Origin: Bacillota bacterium
GTDB lineage: Bacteria; Bacillota_I; Bacilli_A; RF39; UBA660
Assembly (NCBI GenBank): GCA_015059425.1
Contig: SVAM01000008.1
Span: 1 to 64,000 of the forward strand
Length of the DNA: 64,000 bases
Direction of reading: 5' to 3'
Each line of letters begins with the position of its first letter. The stretch's first letter is position 1. The notes below the pieces were generated by a model. It was not told the DNA's origin and searched no databases. It was given only the letters and a program-made list of their open reading frames with translations. The position numbers and the translations under genes were made by a program. Positions 26,320 to 35,078 of the stretch are shown here, one piece after another.

Positions 26320-27372
26320 ATACTTTAATTTATATGTTGCTTCATTCATTTTACTTGTTGGTATAAATCCTGGTTTAGCATTAATTACATCCGGTATTCT
26401 ATTAACAATATCTGCACATGTTAATCTTACTGTATCTGGTTTATTTATGGTAACGGTTGTTTCCGGTTCTCCAATTATAGTCCATTCATTCTTATCATAG
26501 TCATTAGGGCCATATACTTTACCAATACATTCAGCTTCTATTACAATTCCTTCTTTGGTTTCTAATGTTGCAATAGCACTCATACCTGTAGCATTTCCAA
26601 CTTTAATATCCATGTTTAATGTTTCACTATGAATATCTTCGTCACTAGTTGTAGGTACACATTTTTGGCTAATTCTTGTTGGTGTTAATCCCATTTTATC
26701 TGCTATCCAACCTGCAGCATTCCACATATAAGATGGGGCAAATTTTCTTTCTTTAATAATTACATCACGTTCTTCAGCAGATATATTATCTAAACTAGCA
26801 ATATTTTTTTCAAATTCTTCTAATGTTAAACCTGCTCCATGAGCTTCTGCTAAGGCAATACCATAATCTTCAACATTGTATGATGAACTTCCTACTATCT
26901 TTTTAATATTATGAGTAGAACCCGCTAAAACAGTTATCATATTACCCCAAAATACATCTTGATAGCCACAGCCTGTTACTGTTACGTTATTAGTCTTTGC
27001 TAGTATATCTAATTCTTTAAATAGTGTAGGATTAGAGTTTTCTGCATAGAAACATTCTTCAGATGTAGTAATTACATTTACACCACACCTAACGCATGTT
27101 CTAATGTTTTCTTCAACATCATTTAAGAAACTCATTGTTGTAATTACTGCAATATCTGGTTTAGTTTCATTAAGTATTTCTTCTAATTTAGAAATGTCAT
27201 TTATAACGATCCCTTTATTTTCACATTCTATAACTGTTCCTATATCTTTACCAATTAATTCTTTAGATATATCTACTGCTCCTAATATAGAACCCCCTAA
27301 ATCATAAATATATTTCATAATATATTTACTCATTTTTCCACAGCCTATTTGTACTACTTTAATTTGTTTCAT
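26317..27372 (-). CDS. NAD(P)-dependent amino-acid dehydrogenase-like protein (DapB / 2,4-diaminopentanoate dehydrogenase type)
   Basis: Rossmann N-terminus [18 protein letters not shown], followed by [15 protein letters not shown] and [12 protein letters not shown]. The order then fits DapB-fold enzymes such as 2,4-diaminopentanoate dehydrogenase: [40 protein letters not shown] and a C-terminal beta domain. Reaction: probable NAD(P)-linked oxidation or reduction of an amino group; the substrate cannot be fixed. AGGAG precedes its start, which overlaps the AAA+ gene by 14 bases. Last gene of a three-gene unit. Confidence 0.68.
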   Translation of the reverse strand: MKQIKVVQIGCGKMSKYIMKYIYDLGGSILGAVDISKELIGKDIGTVIECENKGIVINDISKLEEILNETKPDIAVITTMSFLNDVEENIRTCVRCGVNVITTSEECFYAENSNPTLFKELDILAKTNNVTVTGCGYQDVFWGNMITVLAGSTHNIKKIVGSSSYNVEDYGIALAEAHGAGLTLEEFEKNIASLDNISAEERDVIIKERKFAPSYMWNAAGWIADKMGLTPTRISQKCVPTTSDEDIHSETLNMDIKVGNATGMSAIATLETKEGIVIEAECIGKVYGPNDYDKNEWTIIGEPETTVTINKPDTVRLTCADIVNRIPDVINAKPGFIPTSKMNEATYKLKY

Positions 27373-28273
27373 TTAAATCAACTCCTTCTTCTTTTATTAT
27401 GTCCGCAAACTCAATTTTAAATCTTTCTATTTCTTTTAATTTTGCATCTTCATATATGTTTTTAGCATTACATATTGCTTTGTAAAAATGTTTTAAGGTG
27501 ACACTTTTTTTGTTATCATAAAGGGCATATGTAAAAGCATTAGAAACAATTGTTAAACATATATCAGGATAGCGTGATGCTATTTCATATACTCTTTTGT
27601 ATTCGTCTGTCATTTCAACAATAAAACGCATTATTCTTTCTTTAATAAATTCTGTATATTCACATCTAACACCAATCTTTTTTTCTATTTTAGGCATGGT
27701 TCCTAATAATATTTGAACAGTTGTATCTTTATCTGCTTCTAATACTTCAATTTTCTGGAAACGTCTTAAAAATGCTCTATCTCTTAAAATATAATGTTCA
27801 TATTCCTCTGTAGTTGTTGCTCCTATCATTTTTATTGTGCCACGATCTAGCCCTGCTTTTAACATGTTTGCAAAGTCTAAACCGCCATCTTTATCTACTA
27901 ATAAATGCGTTTCATCAATAAATACAATAACGTTATCTTTAGTTGATAATTCTCTTACTAATAAATCCATTCTATTTTCTGTAGCTCCATTAATATTAGT
28001 ACTTCCAATTAAACTTGTTATATTTATTTTAATAATTTGATAACTAAGTAATGCGTCTGGTACATATCCTTTAATAATACGATAAGCTAAGCCTTCAACG
28101 ATAGCAGTTTTACCTATACCAGGTTTACCTACTAATAAAGCACTCTTTTCTGGTGTAAGAAGCGTTAATATCATTTGTTTAATTTCACTATCTCTACCTA
28201 TTGCTGGATCAGTTATATATTCTTTAGCAGTTAAATCTTCGCCGTATCTTTCTAACATACTTATTTCTTCCAT
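27359..28273 (-). CDS. Single-ring Clp-type AAA+ ATPase
   Basis: 304 residues matching the first ATPase ring of ClpA/ClpB. Visible are [18 protein letters not shown], Walker A GKPGIGKT (49-56), a pore-type region, Walker B VIVFIDE (to E121), sensor IGATTTEEY and the arginine finger region RDRAFLRRF. There is no N-terminal Clp repeat and no second ring, so it is not ClpB/ClpC. It may be a dedicated unfoldase or remodeller for a partner encoded in the same unit. AGGAAG precedes the start. Confidence 0.85.
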   Translation of the reverse strand: MEEISMLERYGEDLTAKEYITDPAIGRDSEIKQMILTLLTPEKSALLVGKPGIGKTAIVEGLAYRIIKGYVPDALLSYQIIKINITSLIGSTNINGATENRMDLLVRELSTKDNVIVFIDETHLLVDKDGGLDFANMLKAGLDRGTIKMIGATTTEEYEHYILRDRAFLRRFQKIEVLEADKDTTVQILLGTMPKIEKKIGVRCEYTEFIKERIMRFIVEMTDEYKRVYEIASRYPDICLTIVSNAFTYALYDNKKSVTLKHFYKAICNAKNIYEDAKLKEIERFKIEFADIIKEEGVDLNETN

Positions 28274-28274
28274 T

Positions 28275-28760
28275 TTATCTTCCTCGTTTCATTTCTATAT
28301 ATTTATCAAAATCTGGTTTTATAAATTTTTTAGTTCTTGTATCATAAGCAAATTCTATACCTTCACATTCTTTATTTAAATAAGACCCTAAATCTTTAAG
28401 CTCGTAATCTATATTAAATGGGAAAGTATGAATATAATTTCTTATAGCGTTTATTTTTCTTAATGTTGTAAATGATCCTGGTACTAATGTAATTTTTATA
28501 TTATTACTTTTCATTTCACTAAACATATTAATTATAATTTGTTCATAATCTGCAGCTATGTGTCCTAAACAACTATTATTGATATCATCTTCAAATAAAA
28601 GTCCTACACAAGGGCCTAGCCCATATGTACCTATTATTGGTGTATCTATTGTAGATAAAACATAACTATTCATGTCTGCACTATTTAATAAATTTAAATC
28701 TATTTCGTCTATTTCTTTTGGTTTATATTTATTTTTGTGAAAATCATAATATGTATACAT
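28275..28760 (-). CDS. CheD-like (cysteine deamidase fold) protein
   Basis: 161 residues. The central stretch [18 protein letters not shown]...CLGHIA resembles the CheD active-site region: a threonine six residues before the cysteine (T45, C51) and a histidine 16 residues after it (H67), as in the T-C-H triad of CheD. CheD deamidates glutamines on chemoreceptors, but no chemotaxis or flagellar genes are in the window. The unusual context is a Clp-type AAA+ gene two bases downstream. The family call is by motif spacing and needs a profile search. Confidence 0.55.
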   Translation of the reverse strand: MYTYYDFHKNKYKPKEIDEIDLNLLNSADMNSYVLSTIDTPIIGTYGLGPCVGLLFEDDINNSCLGHIAADYEQIIINMFSEMKSNNIKITLVPGSFTTLRKINAIRNYIHTFPFNIDYELKDLGSYLNKECEGIEFAYDTRTKKFIKPDFDKYIEMKRGR

Positions 28761-28804
28761 AACATCACCTATTCTATTAATTATTATATCATATTTTTTA
28801 GCTG

Positions 28805-28840
28805 TAAAAAAAGAAAAAGCAAAGTTTTATTTAACTTTAC
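28805..28840 (-). terminator. Terminator of the padR-DUF1700-def unit
   Basis: On the minus strand GTAAAGTT pairs with AACTTTGC around a six-base loop, then a long T-rich tract. It overlaps the last codons of def. Confidence 0.6.
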
Positions 28841-29435
28841 TTCTTATATGCTTTAATGAAGATTTGTTATTTGTTGGATGAATATATTCTCCATCTTCTC
28901 TTAATACTTTATATGGGTTATTTTTTCTAAATTTTTTACGTTCTTCTTGCGTCATATCTAATACTTCTTCAGCAATGTCTATGTGCAATATGCCATCTAA
29001 ATGGTCTATTTCATGAGATAATACAGTCGCACTAAAACCTATAAAAGTTTCTATGTGTTGTATCTTATTAATATCATAATATTCAACTTCTATTTTGTAT
29101 GGTCTTTTTACTAACCCTGTTAAGTCTAAACAACTTGCACAAGCTTCCCAATAAGTAGTTAGTCCTTCACTTTTTATTATTTTTGGGTTAATTAGTATTC
29201 TAGCTTCATTATAATCTTCATCTAATCTGTCAATGTCAGTCTTCTTTAAATAAATTAGCCTTAAGGGCATTCCTAATTGATTTGCTGCTATTGCTAAATT
29301 ATTATCATTATTTGTACAATAATATTCTAATGTTTCTATCGCCGTTTTTAAATCATCATTTTTAAAATCAATTGGTTTAGATATTTTTCTTAAATATTCT
29401 TCATCATTTTCAATCGTTTTTTTAATTGTTTCCAT
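28827..29435 (-). CDS. def: Peptide deformylase
   Basis: Removes the N-formyl group from new proteins. The three motifs are present in slightly divergent form: LAIAANQLG (for G-x-G-L-A-A-x-Q, Q53), E97-A-C99-A-S (for EGCLS) and H141-E142-I-D-H145. C99, H141 and H145 are the metal ligands and E142 the catalytic base, so activity is expected. The C-terminal tail of about 50 charged residues is longer than in E. coli. It follows the DUF1700 gene by one base. Confidence 0.88.
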   Translation of the reverse strand: METIKKTIENDEEYLRKISKPIDFKNDDLKTAIETLEYYCTNNDNNLAIAANQLGMPLRLIYLKKTDIDRLDEDYNEARILINPKIIKSEGLTTYWEACASCLDLTGLVKRPYKIEVEYYDINKIQHIETFIGFSATVLSHEIDHLDGILHIDIAEEVLDMTQEERKKFRKNNPYKVLREDGEYIHPTNNKSSLKHIRSKVK

Positions 29436-29436
29436 A

Positions 29437-31044
29437 TTAACCTCTATTTGCTAATATTATATCAATTAATTCACAACTATCAAATACTTCATCAATATCA
29501 TCCATATCTATATCATGTCCATTAAAATTGAATATAAAATCATAATCTTTTCCAATAACCAAGTTATTATAAGTATTTTTTATTCTAACTGTTTCTATTT
29601 CTTCGCTTCCATCTTCTTTTATTGTTATAAAAATATATGAATCATTTTCTTTATAACTCTTATTTAAAATATTATAAGTTTTAGTAAATGTATTTTGTAT
29701 ATCACTTTTATCTTTGTTTTTTAATAAAATATTATAATTATTTTCTGATATGTGTAATATTTTTTCTACATTGAATTCATATGTGTATATCCTTTTTTCT
29801 TTAAGATTATCAATAATGTTTTTAAATATTTCTTTTGTCCATTTTATGCCTTTTATATCTGTTCCTAAATAATAACAGTTTTTTCCGCAATTCTTTATAT
29901 TCGAATCTATATTCATATTATTATTTATATTAGGATATTTGTATACAACCTTTATTTCGTCTTTTAGATTTTTATCTATTACTACATTATCATAATTATA
30001 AATTATTATATCCTCAGTCATACTTATATTTTCTATTATTGTTTTATAATCATTATAATAATTTTCATAAATAATTTCCGTATTTGCTATTTCTACTGCA
30101 CTCATTGATAGGCCAATTCCTGTTAAAATAACAATACTTATTATTTCTAAAAATATACGATGTATTTTTTGTTTTTTACTTGCCACAAAATTTAAACCTA
30201 TTTCTAATATTAAAGCTCCACTTTGAACAAAAGCAATTAATAGTAGAAGAATTCCAAAATATTTAACTCCTTTAATTATTAAATATACCATTAAACCCAA
30301 AGCGAAGGACATTCCAATTAAATAAACTATAACACCAATAATTATTATAGATATTATAAACTTTAAAAATACTAAACATACGTTAATAATTACATCTAAT
30401 ATATTAGTACCTTTGTTTTTTCTGTTTATAACTTCTTTTTCTTTTATTTCACTTATATTATTTTTAGATGATTTCACTTTTTTTTCTTTTTTTGTTTCAG
30501 TTATTTTCTCTGAAATGTTTTCAAAATACTTTTTTTCAAATATTTTTATAAACAATATTATAGATAAAATAAAATAAGTTGTCTCTATTATAAATGACCA
30601 AATACTATAAAATAACTTAGCTATAGATAGTGGCATTCCACTGAAAATGTTCCAGCCTAAATCTTTTACTAATGAAAATGGTATTTTAAATAATGTTATA
30701 ATAAATATAATTAGACATATTTCAATAATAAATTTAATTATTTCTTTACCACTTTTATTATTTAATTCATTTACTATTTTATCAATATATTCCATTATTT
30801 TGTTAACTATTTTGTTGAAAGTATTTGTAGTATCAGTTGGGCTTTTAATTTTGTAAACGGCTAATAAATCTTTTGTTATCTCGTTTATATCACCTAATTC
30901 TGATACTGCTTCTTCTTCTGTTAATCCAATACTTAATTTCTCGTCTATAAAACCTTCATATTCGCTTAATATATCTTCTATTTCACTATCTTCTAGTATA
31001 TTTAGTTTTTTTCTTAATAAATTTAAAAAATCTTTTTTATTCAT
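29437..31044 (-). CDS. DUF1700 (HAAS-type) membrane protein
   Basis: Residues 1-65 are the DUF1700 domain: MNKKDFLNLLRKKLNIL, SEYEGFIDEKLSIGLTEEEAVSELGD. Then come at least six membrane segments in two blocks (about residues 100-180 and 215-310), joined by a lysine-rich loop, and a roughly 220-residue C-terminal outer domain of beta strands. The partner padR gene overlaps it by 8 bases; PadR plus DUF1700 is a known envelope-related pairing in Firmicutes whose target is unclear. The long outer domain is an unusual addition. Confidence 0.82.
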   Translation of the reverse strand: MNKKDFLNLLRKKLNILEDSEIEDILSEYEGFIDEKLSIGLTEEEAVSELGDINEITKDLLAVYKIKSPTDTTNTFNKIVNKIMEYIDKIVNELNNKSGKEIIKFIIEICLIIFIITLFKIPFSLVKDLGWNIFSGMPLSIAKLFYSIWSFIIETTYFILSIILFIKIFEKKYFENISEKITETKKEKKVKSSKNNISEIKEKEVINRKNKGTNILDVIINVCLVFLKFIISIIIIGVIVYLIGMSFALGLMVYLIIKGVKYFGILLLLIAFVQSGALILEIGLNFVASKKQKIHRIFLEIISIVILTGIGLSMSAVEIANTEIIYENYYNDYKTIIENISMTEDIIIYNYDNVVIDKNLKDEIKVVYKYPNINNNMNIDSNIKNCGKNCYYLGTDIKGIKWTKEIFKNIIDNLKEKRIYTYEFNVEKILHISENNYNILLKNKDKSDIQNTFTKTYNILNKSYKENDSYIFITIKEDGSEEIETVRIKNTYNNLVIGKDYDFIFNFNGHDIDMDDIDEVFDSCELIDIILANRG

Positions 31045-31369
31045 TCTGATTACATCCTTTCAAATAATCATTAACTCCTTTAGAAAACTTATTCCATTCT
31101 TCTAATTGTTTATCTTTTGCTAATTTTCCTGCTACTGTAAGATGATAATATTTTCTAATAGGTCCTTCGGTTGATTCTTTTGTATAGGTTTCAAAATACA
31201 TTTCATTTGTTAATCTTTTTAATATTGGATAAATAGTTCCTTCATTAACATCAACAATTTTACTAACAGCTTCAACTAATTCATATCCATACATGTCTTT
31301 TTTTTCGACCATTACTAATATCAATAATTCTAATACACCTTTTTTATATTGCGTATTTATGACAATCAC
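31037..31369 (-). CDS. PadR-family transcriptional regulator
   Basis: Winged-helix repressor of 110 residues: NTQYKKGVLELLILVMVEKKDMYGYELVEAV, then DVNEGTIYPILKRL and GPIRKYYHLTVAGK, the standard PadR core. Start is uncertain. The listed GTG lies within the GGTGAT ribosome site. The homology start (I-N-T-Q) falls on an ATA codon five bases after that site, and no ATG is near. It probably represses its own operon (DUF1700, def). Promoter TTGACA/TATACT ends 15 bases upstream. Confidence 0.87.
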   Translation of the reverse strand: MIVINTQYKKGVLELLILVMVEKKDMYGYELVEAVSKIVDVNEGTIYPILKRLTNEMYFETYTKESTEGPIRKYYHLTVAGKLAKDKQLEEWNKFSKGVNDYLKGCNQNE

Positions 31370-31383
31370 CGCTTTCTAATTAT

Positions 31384-31412
31384 AGTATATTCTGACTACT
31401 ATGTTTTGTCAA
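31384..31412 (-). promoter_or_regulatory. Promoter of the padR operon
   Basis: TTGACA, 17 bases, TATACT on the minus strand. TAGTA and TACTA form a short dyad across the spacer and -10 region and could be part of the PadR operator. Confidence 0.75.
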
Positions 31413-31489
31413 GTACTAAATAATACATAATTATTTATCTTTAGTTTATTTTATGATAAAATGGATATGATACTAAAGGGTTGAAAAAT

Positions 31490-31810
31490 ATGAAATATAA
31501 ACATTTATTAATTATTTTAGTAGTATTTGTAGTTCTTTTTGTGTATAATCTACTTTTATATTCTTTTTTAAATAAGATTATTGAAAATAATACAAAAGAT
31601 TTAATTATCCCTTATTTAAATGGAATTTGTAATTGTGAAGCTCATTATAAATATATAATGGCTACAAATAACGATGATGGTTCTATTAATGTTTTTGTTA
31701 AAACTATTGATAGCAATTTAGAGAATTATTATCGTTTCGTATTTACTCCAAATTATAATAATTATAAATTAATTGATATTAATAACGATATGCCTTTATA
31801 TATAAAATGA
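31490..31810 (+). CDS. Small membrane-anchored protein, unknown
   Basis: 106 residues starting MKYKHLLIILVVFVVLFVYNLLLY, one membrane anchor. The short outer domain contains NGICNCEAHYKYIMATNNDDGSINVFVKT. The ATG has AAAGGG upstream; a TTG nine bases earlier is less likely. No family recognised. A divergent padR operon lies upstream and a shared terminator downstream. Confidence 0.65.
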   Translation: MKYKHLLIILVVFVVLFVYNLLLYSFLNKIIENNTKDLIIPYLNGICNCEAHYKYIMATNNDDGSINVFVKTIDSNLENYYRFVFTPNYNNYKLIDINNDMPLYIK

Positions 31811-31836
31811 AAAGTCGCTTAACCTGCGACTTTTTC
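31810..31836. terminator. Bidirectional terminator
   Basis: AAAAGTCGC pairs with GCGACTTTT around TTAACCT, between convergent genes, with A before and T after. Confidence 0.85.
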
Positions 31837-32391
31837 ATTTTTAGTTTTTGATAATTCTTTATATATTTTAACTATTCTTACTAATATTTCTTTATTATCG
31901 ATTGTAAGATCATTACTTGCTATTAAAGTGGCTAAACCATTTGCATATAACCATACATTCATAAATAAAGTTTTTGCTTCATCAAAACTTAAACTATGTT
32001 TGTTAACTAAGTTAATAATTGTTGATTGATTCCACTTTTCGTTTAATACATCATTAACATCTTTCCAATTTAAATTGTTTGATAAAAACATGGAACGAAA
32101 ATAATTTTTGTGCATTTGTGCAAATTCTATGTATGCAACACATACTGTTATTAAAGCATTTTTACTATCTACTCTTTTCATAATAAATTCATCATATTCT
32201 TTTTTTATGATTTCATTAATATCTTTTTTTAAGTCATCTAAACTAGCATAAATACGATATATTGGTTTTGTAGATATTCCTGCTTCTTTAGCTAAGTCTC
32301 TGGCATTAATACTATCTATTCCATATTTTTCAACCATATTTACTGCAACACTCAATAATTCTTCTTTGTTAATTATACTTTTCCCTGCCAT
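31819..32391 (-). CDS. TetR-family transcriptional regulator
   Basis: The N-terminal helix-turn-helix is clear (EELLSVAVNMVEKYGIDSINARDLAKEAGISTKPIYRIYASLDDLKKDI), followed by an all-helical ligand-binding domain of about 130 residues. The ATG chosen has AGGAAGTGAT upstream. An 8+4+8 palindrome sits on its own -10 box, so it very probably represses itself. No divergent or following target gene is obvious; the parB gene lies upstream in the same orientation. Confidence 0.88.
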   Translation of the reverse strand: MAGKSIINKEELLSVAVNMVEKYGIDSINARDLAKEAGISTKPIYRIYASLDDLKKDINEIIKKEYDEFIMKRVDSKNALITVCVAYIEFAQMHKNYFRSMFLSNNLNWKDVNDVLNEKWNQSTIINLVNKHSLSFDEAKTLFMNVWLYANGLATLIASNDLTIDNKEILVRIVKIYKELSKTKNEKVAG

Positions 32392-32420
32392 TTTTATCAC
32401 TTCCTTTTCTATTGGTAACT

Positions 32421-32457
32421 TATGTTATCATTATAACATATTGCGAATAATTGTCAA
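32421..32457 (-). promoter_or_regulatory. tetR promoter with overlapping operator
   Basis: TTGACA, 16 bases, TATAAT on the minus strand (32430-32457). A perfect inverted repeat TATGTTAT-CATT-ATAACATA (32421-32440) covers the -10 box, the expected place for an autorepressor. Confidence 0.75.
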
Positions 32458-32486
32458 TTTATTTGCTTTTTTTCGACAAAATATGT

Positions 32487-32515
32487 CAAAAAAACAAACA
32501 CTTATTGTGTTTGTT
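32487..32515 (-). terminator. Terminator of parB
   Basis: AACAAACAC and GTGTTTGTT form a 9-bp stem with a 5-base loop; seven T follow on the minus strand. Confidence 0.85.
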
Positions 32516-33668
32516 AGTCCTTTTTTACTTTTATTATAAATTGATAAGAATCTACTAAATCACTTTCTTCTAAAGACATTAAAAAACCTTTTTTTTCTAA
32601 TTCTTCTTTGACATCCCTAATTTTAGTTATCGCTGTTTTTAAATCTAAACCTAACTTTTCTTCTATTTTTTCTTCATAATCAGGGTCTAATGTTTCGATT
32701 AAATCAACAGGATCAAAGTAATTATTGTCTTGTACTTCTAAATTATTATTTATATACATATTAGTTTCCTCTTCTTTTGTTTCATTAATATTAGGTAATT
32801 CCATATTTAATTTAGGTAATACAACTTCTGTTTCAATCATATTCATATTTACTTTTTCATTTTCTAAAAAATTGAAAAAGTTACCCTTAGAATCATTTTG
32901 GGCATTATCAATTCGTACTATATCTGGATTAAATAAATTTTCTCTTTCAATTTCACGTAGTTTTTGCGCAATAGAACTTTCTTCGGTTATTTCAGGTATC
33001 TCTGATGCTTCTTTCTTTATACTTTCAATATCTATAGTTTTAGCAAGAGGAACTTCAGATGCACCATCCATGTATTTCTTTATTAAATCGTCTAACTGTC
33101 TTACTGTTAATCTTTCTTTTATAACTCTATTTAGCCAGTTTATTTGTTCTTCTTTTGTAGGTAAGACTAATAAAGAACGTGCATGCCTTTCACTAATTTT
33201 ATTATTTAATAAAGCGTCTTGTACTTCTTCTGCTAAATTAAGTAGTCGAAGTTTATTTGCAATAGCACTTTGTGATAAACCCATCTTTCTTGCTAATTCA
33301 CTTTGAGTTAAATATCCTTTATCCAATAAATTTTTGTAACTTCTTGCTTCCTCTATTACAGATAAATCCCTACGTTGAACGTTTTCTACAATAGCTACTT
33401 CAGCACTTTTATTATCATCAATATTAGATATTATAGCCGGAACTGTTGTTAAACCCGCTATGGTTGCTGCTTTATATCTTCTTTCTCCTGCTATAATTTC
33501 ATATTTATCTCCAACTCTTCTTAACACTAATGGTTGAATTATACCATGTTGTTTTATTGAATCTGCCAATTCTTCTAATCCTTTATCATCAAAGGTTAGT
33601 CTTGGTTGAAAACGATTTGGTATAATATCTTCAATAGGAATTTGCAAAATACTTTGCTCCATATTCAT
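32514..33668 (-). CDS. parB: ParB/Noc-family chromosome partition protein
   Basis: The N-terminal CTPase/ParB domain has IPIEDIIPNRFQPR, GIIQPLVLRR, YEIIAGERRYKAA and VAIVENVQRRDLSVIEEA. A helix-turn-helix (TQSELARKMGLSQSAIANKLRLL) follows, then a long linker and a lysine-rich C-terminal dimer domain. It is either ParB (Spo0J) or Noc; in B. subtilis noc lies beside rsmG. Here no ParA gene is adjacent and four unrelated genes separate it from rsmG. No parS or Noc site was noticed. AGGGG precedes the start. Confidence 0.88.
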   Translation of the reverse strand: MNMEQSILQIPIEDIIPNRFQPRLTFDDKGLEELADSIKQHGIIQPLVLRRVGDKYEIIAGERRYKAATIAGLTTVPAIISNIDDNKSAEVAIVENVQRRDLSVIEEARSYKNLLDKGYLTQSELARKMGLSQSAIANKLRLLNLAEEVQDALLNNKISERHARSLLVLPTKEEQINWLNRVIKERLTVRQLDDLIKKYMDGASEVPLAKTIDIESIKKEASEIPEITEESSIAQKLREIERENLFNPDIVRIDNAQNDSKGNFFNFLENEKVNMNMIETEVVLPKLNMELPNINETKEEETNMYINNNLEVQDNNYFDPVDLIETLDPDYEEKIEEKLGLDLKTAITKIRDVKEELEKKGFLMSLEESDLVDSYQFIIKVKKD

Positions 33669-33737
33669 ACTATCAGCCCCTACTTTTACTTATATTTAAT
33701 TTTAGCATTTTTTGTTTGTTTTTTCAATCTTATTATT

Positions 33738-33770
33738 AAAAAAAGCTACAACATTTTTGTTGTAACTTTT
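33738..33770 (-). terminator. Terminator of the four-gene AAA+ operon
   Basis: On the minus strand AAAGTTACAACA pairs with TGTTGTAGCTTT (one mismatch), followed by seven T. Confidence 0.85.
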
Positions 33771-35062
33771 TAATTATTATCTTGAGCGTAGAACTCTATT
33801 TCTTCTGGCTTAACTTCGATATTGCCACGGAATTTTCTTCCTTGATCATAGTTTTGTTCTGCTCCAATACCATGTAATTTTAATGTTACAGTATAAGATT
33901 GTTTTGTATTTGGTGCAATTGCTATATGTTCTGCAAAAGTTTTTGTTTCAAATGGTGCAGTTATCCAATCTTTAGTATAACCGTTATTATCACTTTCAAC
34001 TTTATATTGGAAATTGTTACTTTCAAAGGTATTTTCTTGTATTATCCAATTTAAATCATAATACAAAGTTTGGTTTGATGTATTTTCGATTGTAAACTTA
34101 ATTGGCGGAATTACTGTATTAATGTTTTCTCCAGCAGGTTGATCATCCGGATAAATGTTATCAGCGTATACTGCTTCTTCAGATTCAAAATTTATAATCA
34201 TTATGGCTGCTTCAAATTCTATACCACCATTGCCGCTTGATACTCCACCACCATTAGTATTTGGTGTAAATCCAATACATTTTTTATCACATTTGTCATC
34301 GCCATCTTCATCACAGTTTAAGTCGCAAACACCATCACCGTTAGTATCGATATTCATATCTTTTAAACCATCATCATTTGTATCCTTGTCTAAATCTATA
34401 GTTCCATCGCCATCAAAATCAATGTTTAAATCTGGCCATCCATCATCGTTTGTATCACAATTAATATCACATTTTTTATCGTCATCTATGTCACGATTGA
34501 TTCTATTAAATAATCTATTGTTTTTATTAATTTGATTAAAGATATTTCTTCTATTGCCACGATAATCTATATTATAATCTGGTTTACTATCTTTATTATC
34601 ATCACAGTTAATATCACATTTTCTATCCCCATCAAGATCTAGGTTTAAATCTGCTATACCATCACTATCCAGGTCAATATTTAGATTTTGCATATCTCGG
34701 TATAATATTCCAGCATATGTTGCGGCTCCACCCATAAAAATAAAGCTTAATATAAATAGTACATATAACAAAGTAGTTGAGTTTGATTTTTTAAAACTAA
34801 AATTTAAATTATTTCCCTTTTTTTCGACTTTCAACCCATTTGATAAGTAAATATCTGTATCTTTTGTATCAAAGCAAATATTCATTACTTTTTCAATGTT
34901 TCTTTTATCCTTTTTTACTTCTTCGCCAAACATTTCATTGAAAGCAGTGCTTATTTTTTCTTCTTGTTCTTTTGCATTTAAAAGCATAAATTCTTTTAAA
35001 TCCATTGAAGTTTTCATTTGTTTATTTACATTTTTTTCATCAATATTGCTTTTTTTAAACAT
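33770..35062 (-). CDS. Membrane protein with tandem calcium-type D-x-D-x-D-G repeats
   Basis: Residues 1-95 form a cytoplasmic, charged, mostly helical part. A membrane segment spans about 97-117. Residues 128-262 hold about ten repeats of the DLDGDGxxD kind (LDSDGIADLN, DFDGDGTIDL, DTNGDGVCDLNCD), like thrombospondin type-3 or dockerin calcium loops, several with a C-D-x-N-C pair. Residues 280-430 look like an immunoglobulin-like beta domain (PPIKFTIENTSNQTLYYDL). The start used has AAGGA eight bases upstream. Last gene of the AAA+ operon, so it may be the outside sensor or effector of that system. Function unknown. Confidence 0.8.
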   Translation of the reverse strand: MFKKSNIDEKNVNKQMKTSMDLKEFMLLNAKEQEEKISTAFNEMFGEEVKKDKRNIEKVMNICFDTKDTDIYLSNGLKVEKKGNNLNFSFKKSNSTTLLYVLFILSFIFMGGAATYAGILYRDMQNLNIDLDSDGIADLNLDLDGDRKCDINCDDNKDSKPDYNIDYRGNRRNIFNQINKNNRLFNRINRDIDDDKKCDINCDTNDDGWPDLNIDFDGDGTIDLDKDTNDDGLKDMNIDTNGDGVCDLNCDEDGDDKCDKKCIGFTPNTNGGGVSSGNGGIEFEAAIMIINFESEEAVYADNIYPDDQPAGENINTVIPPIKFTIENTSNQTLYYDLNWIIQENTFESNNFQYKVESDNNGYTKDWITAPFETKTFAEHIAIAPNTKQSYTVTLKLHGIGAEQNYDQGRKFRGNIEVKPEEIEFYAQDNN

Positions 35063-35078
35063 ATTTACCATCCTTCTC

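Noticed and set aside
32514-33668. parS or Noc-binding sites near parB
   Set aside because: I looked for TGTTTCACGTGAAACA-like and ATTTCCCGGGAAAT-like palindromes in and around the gene and saw none.
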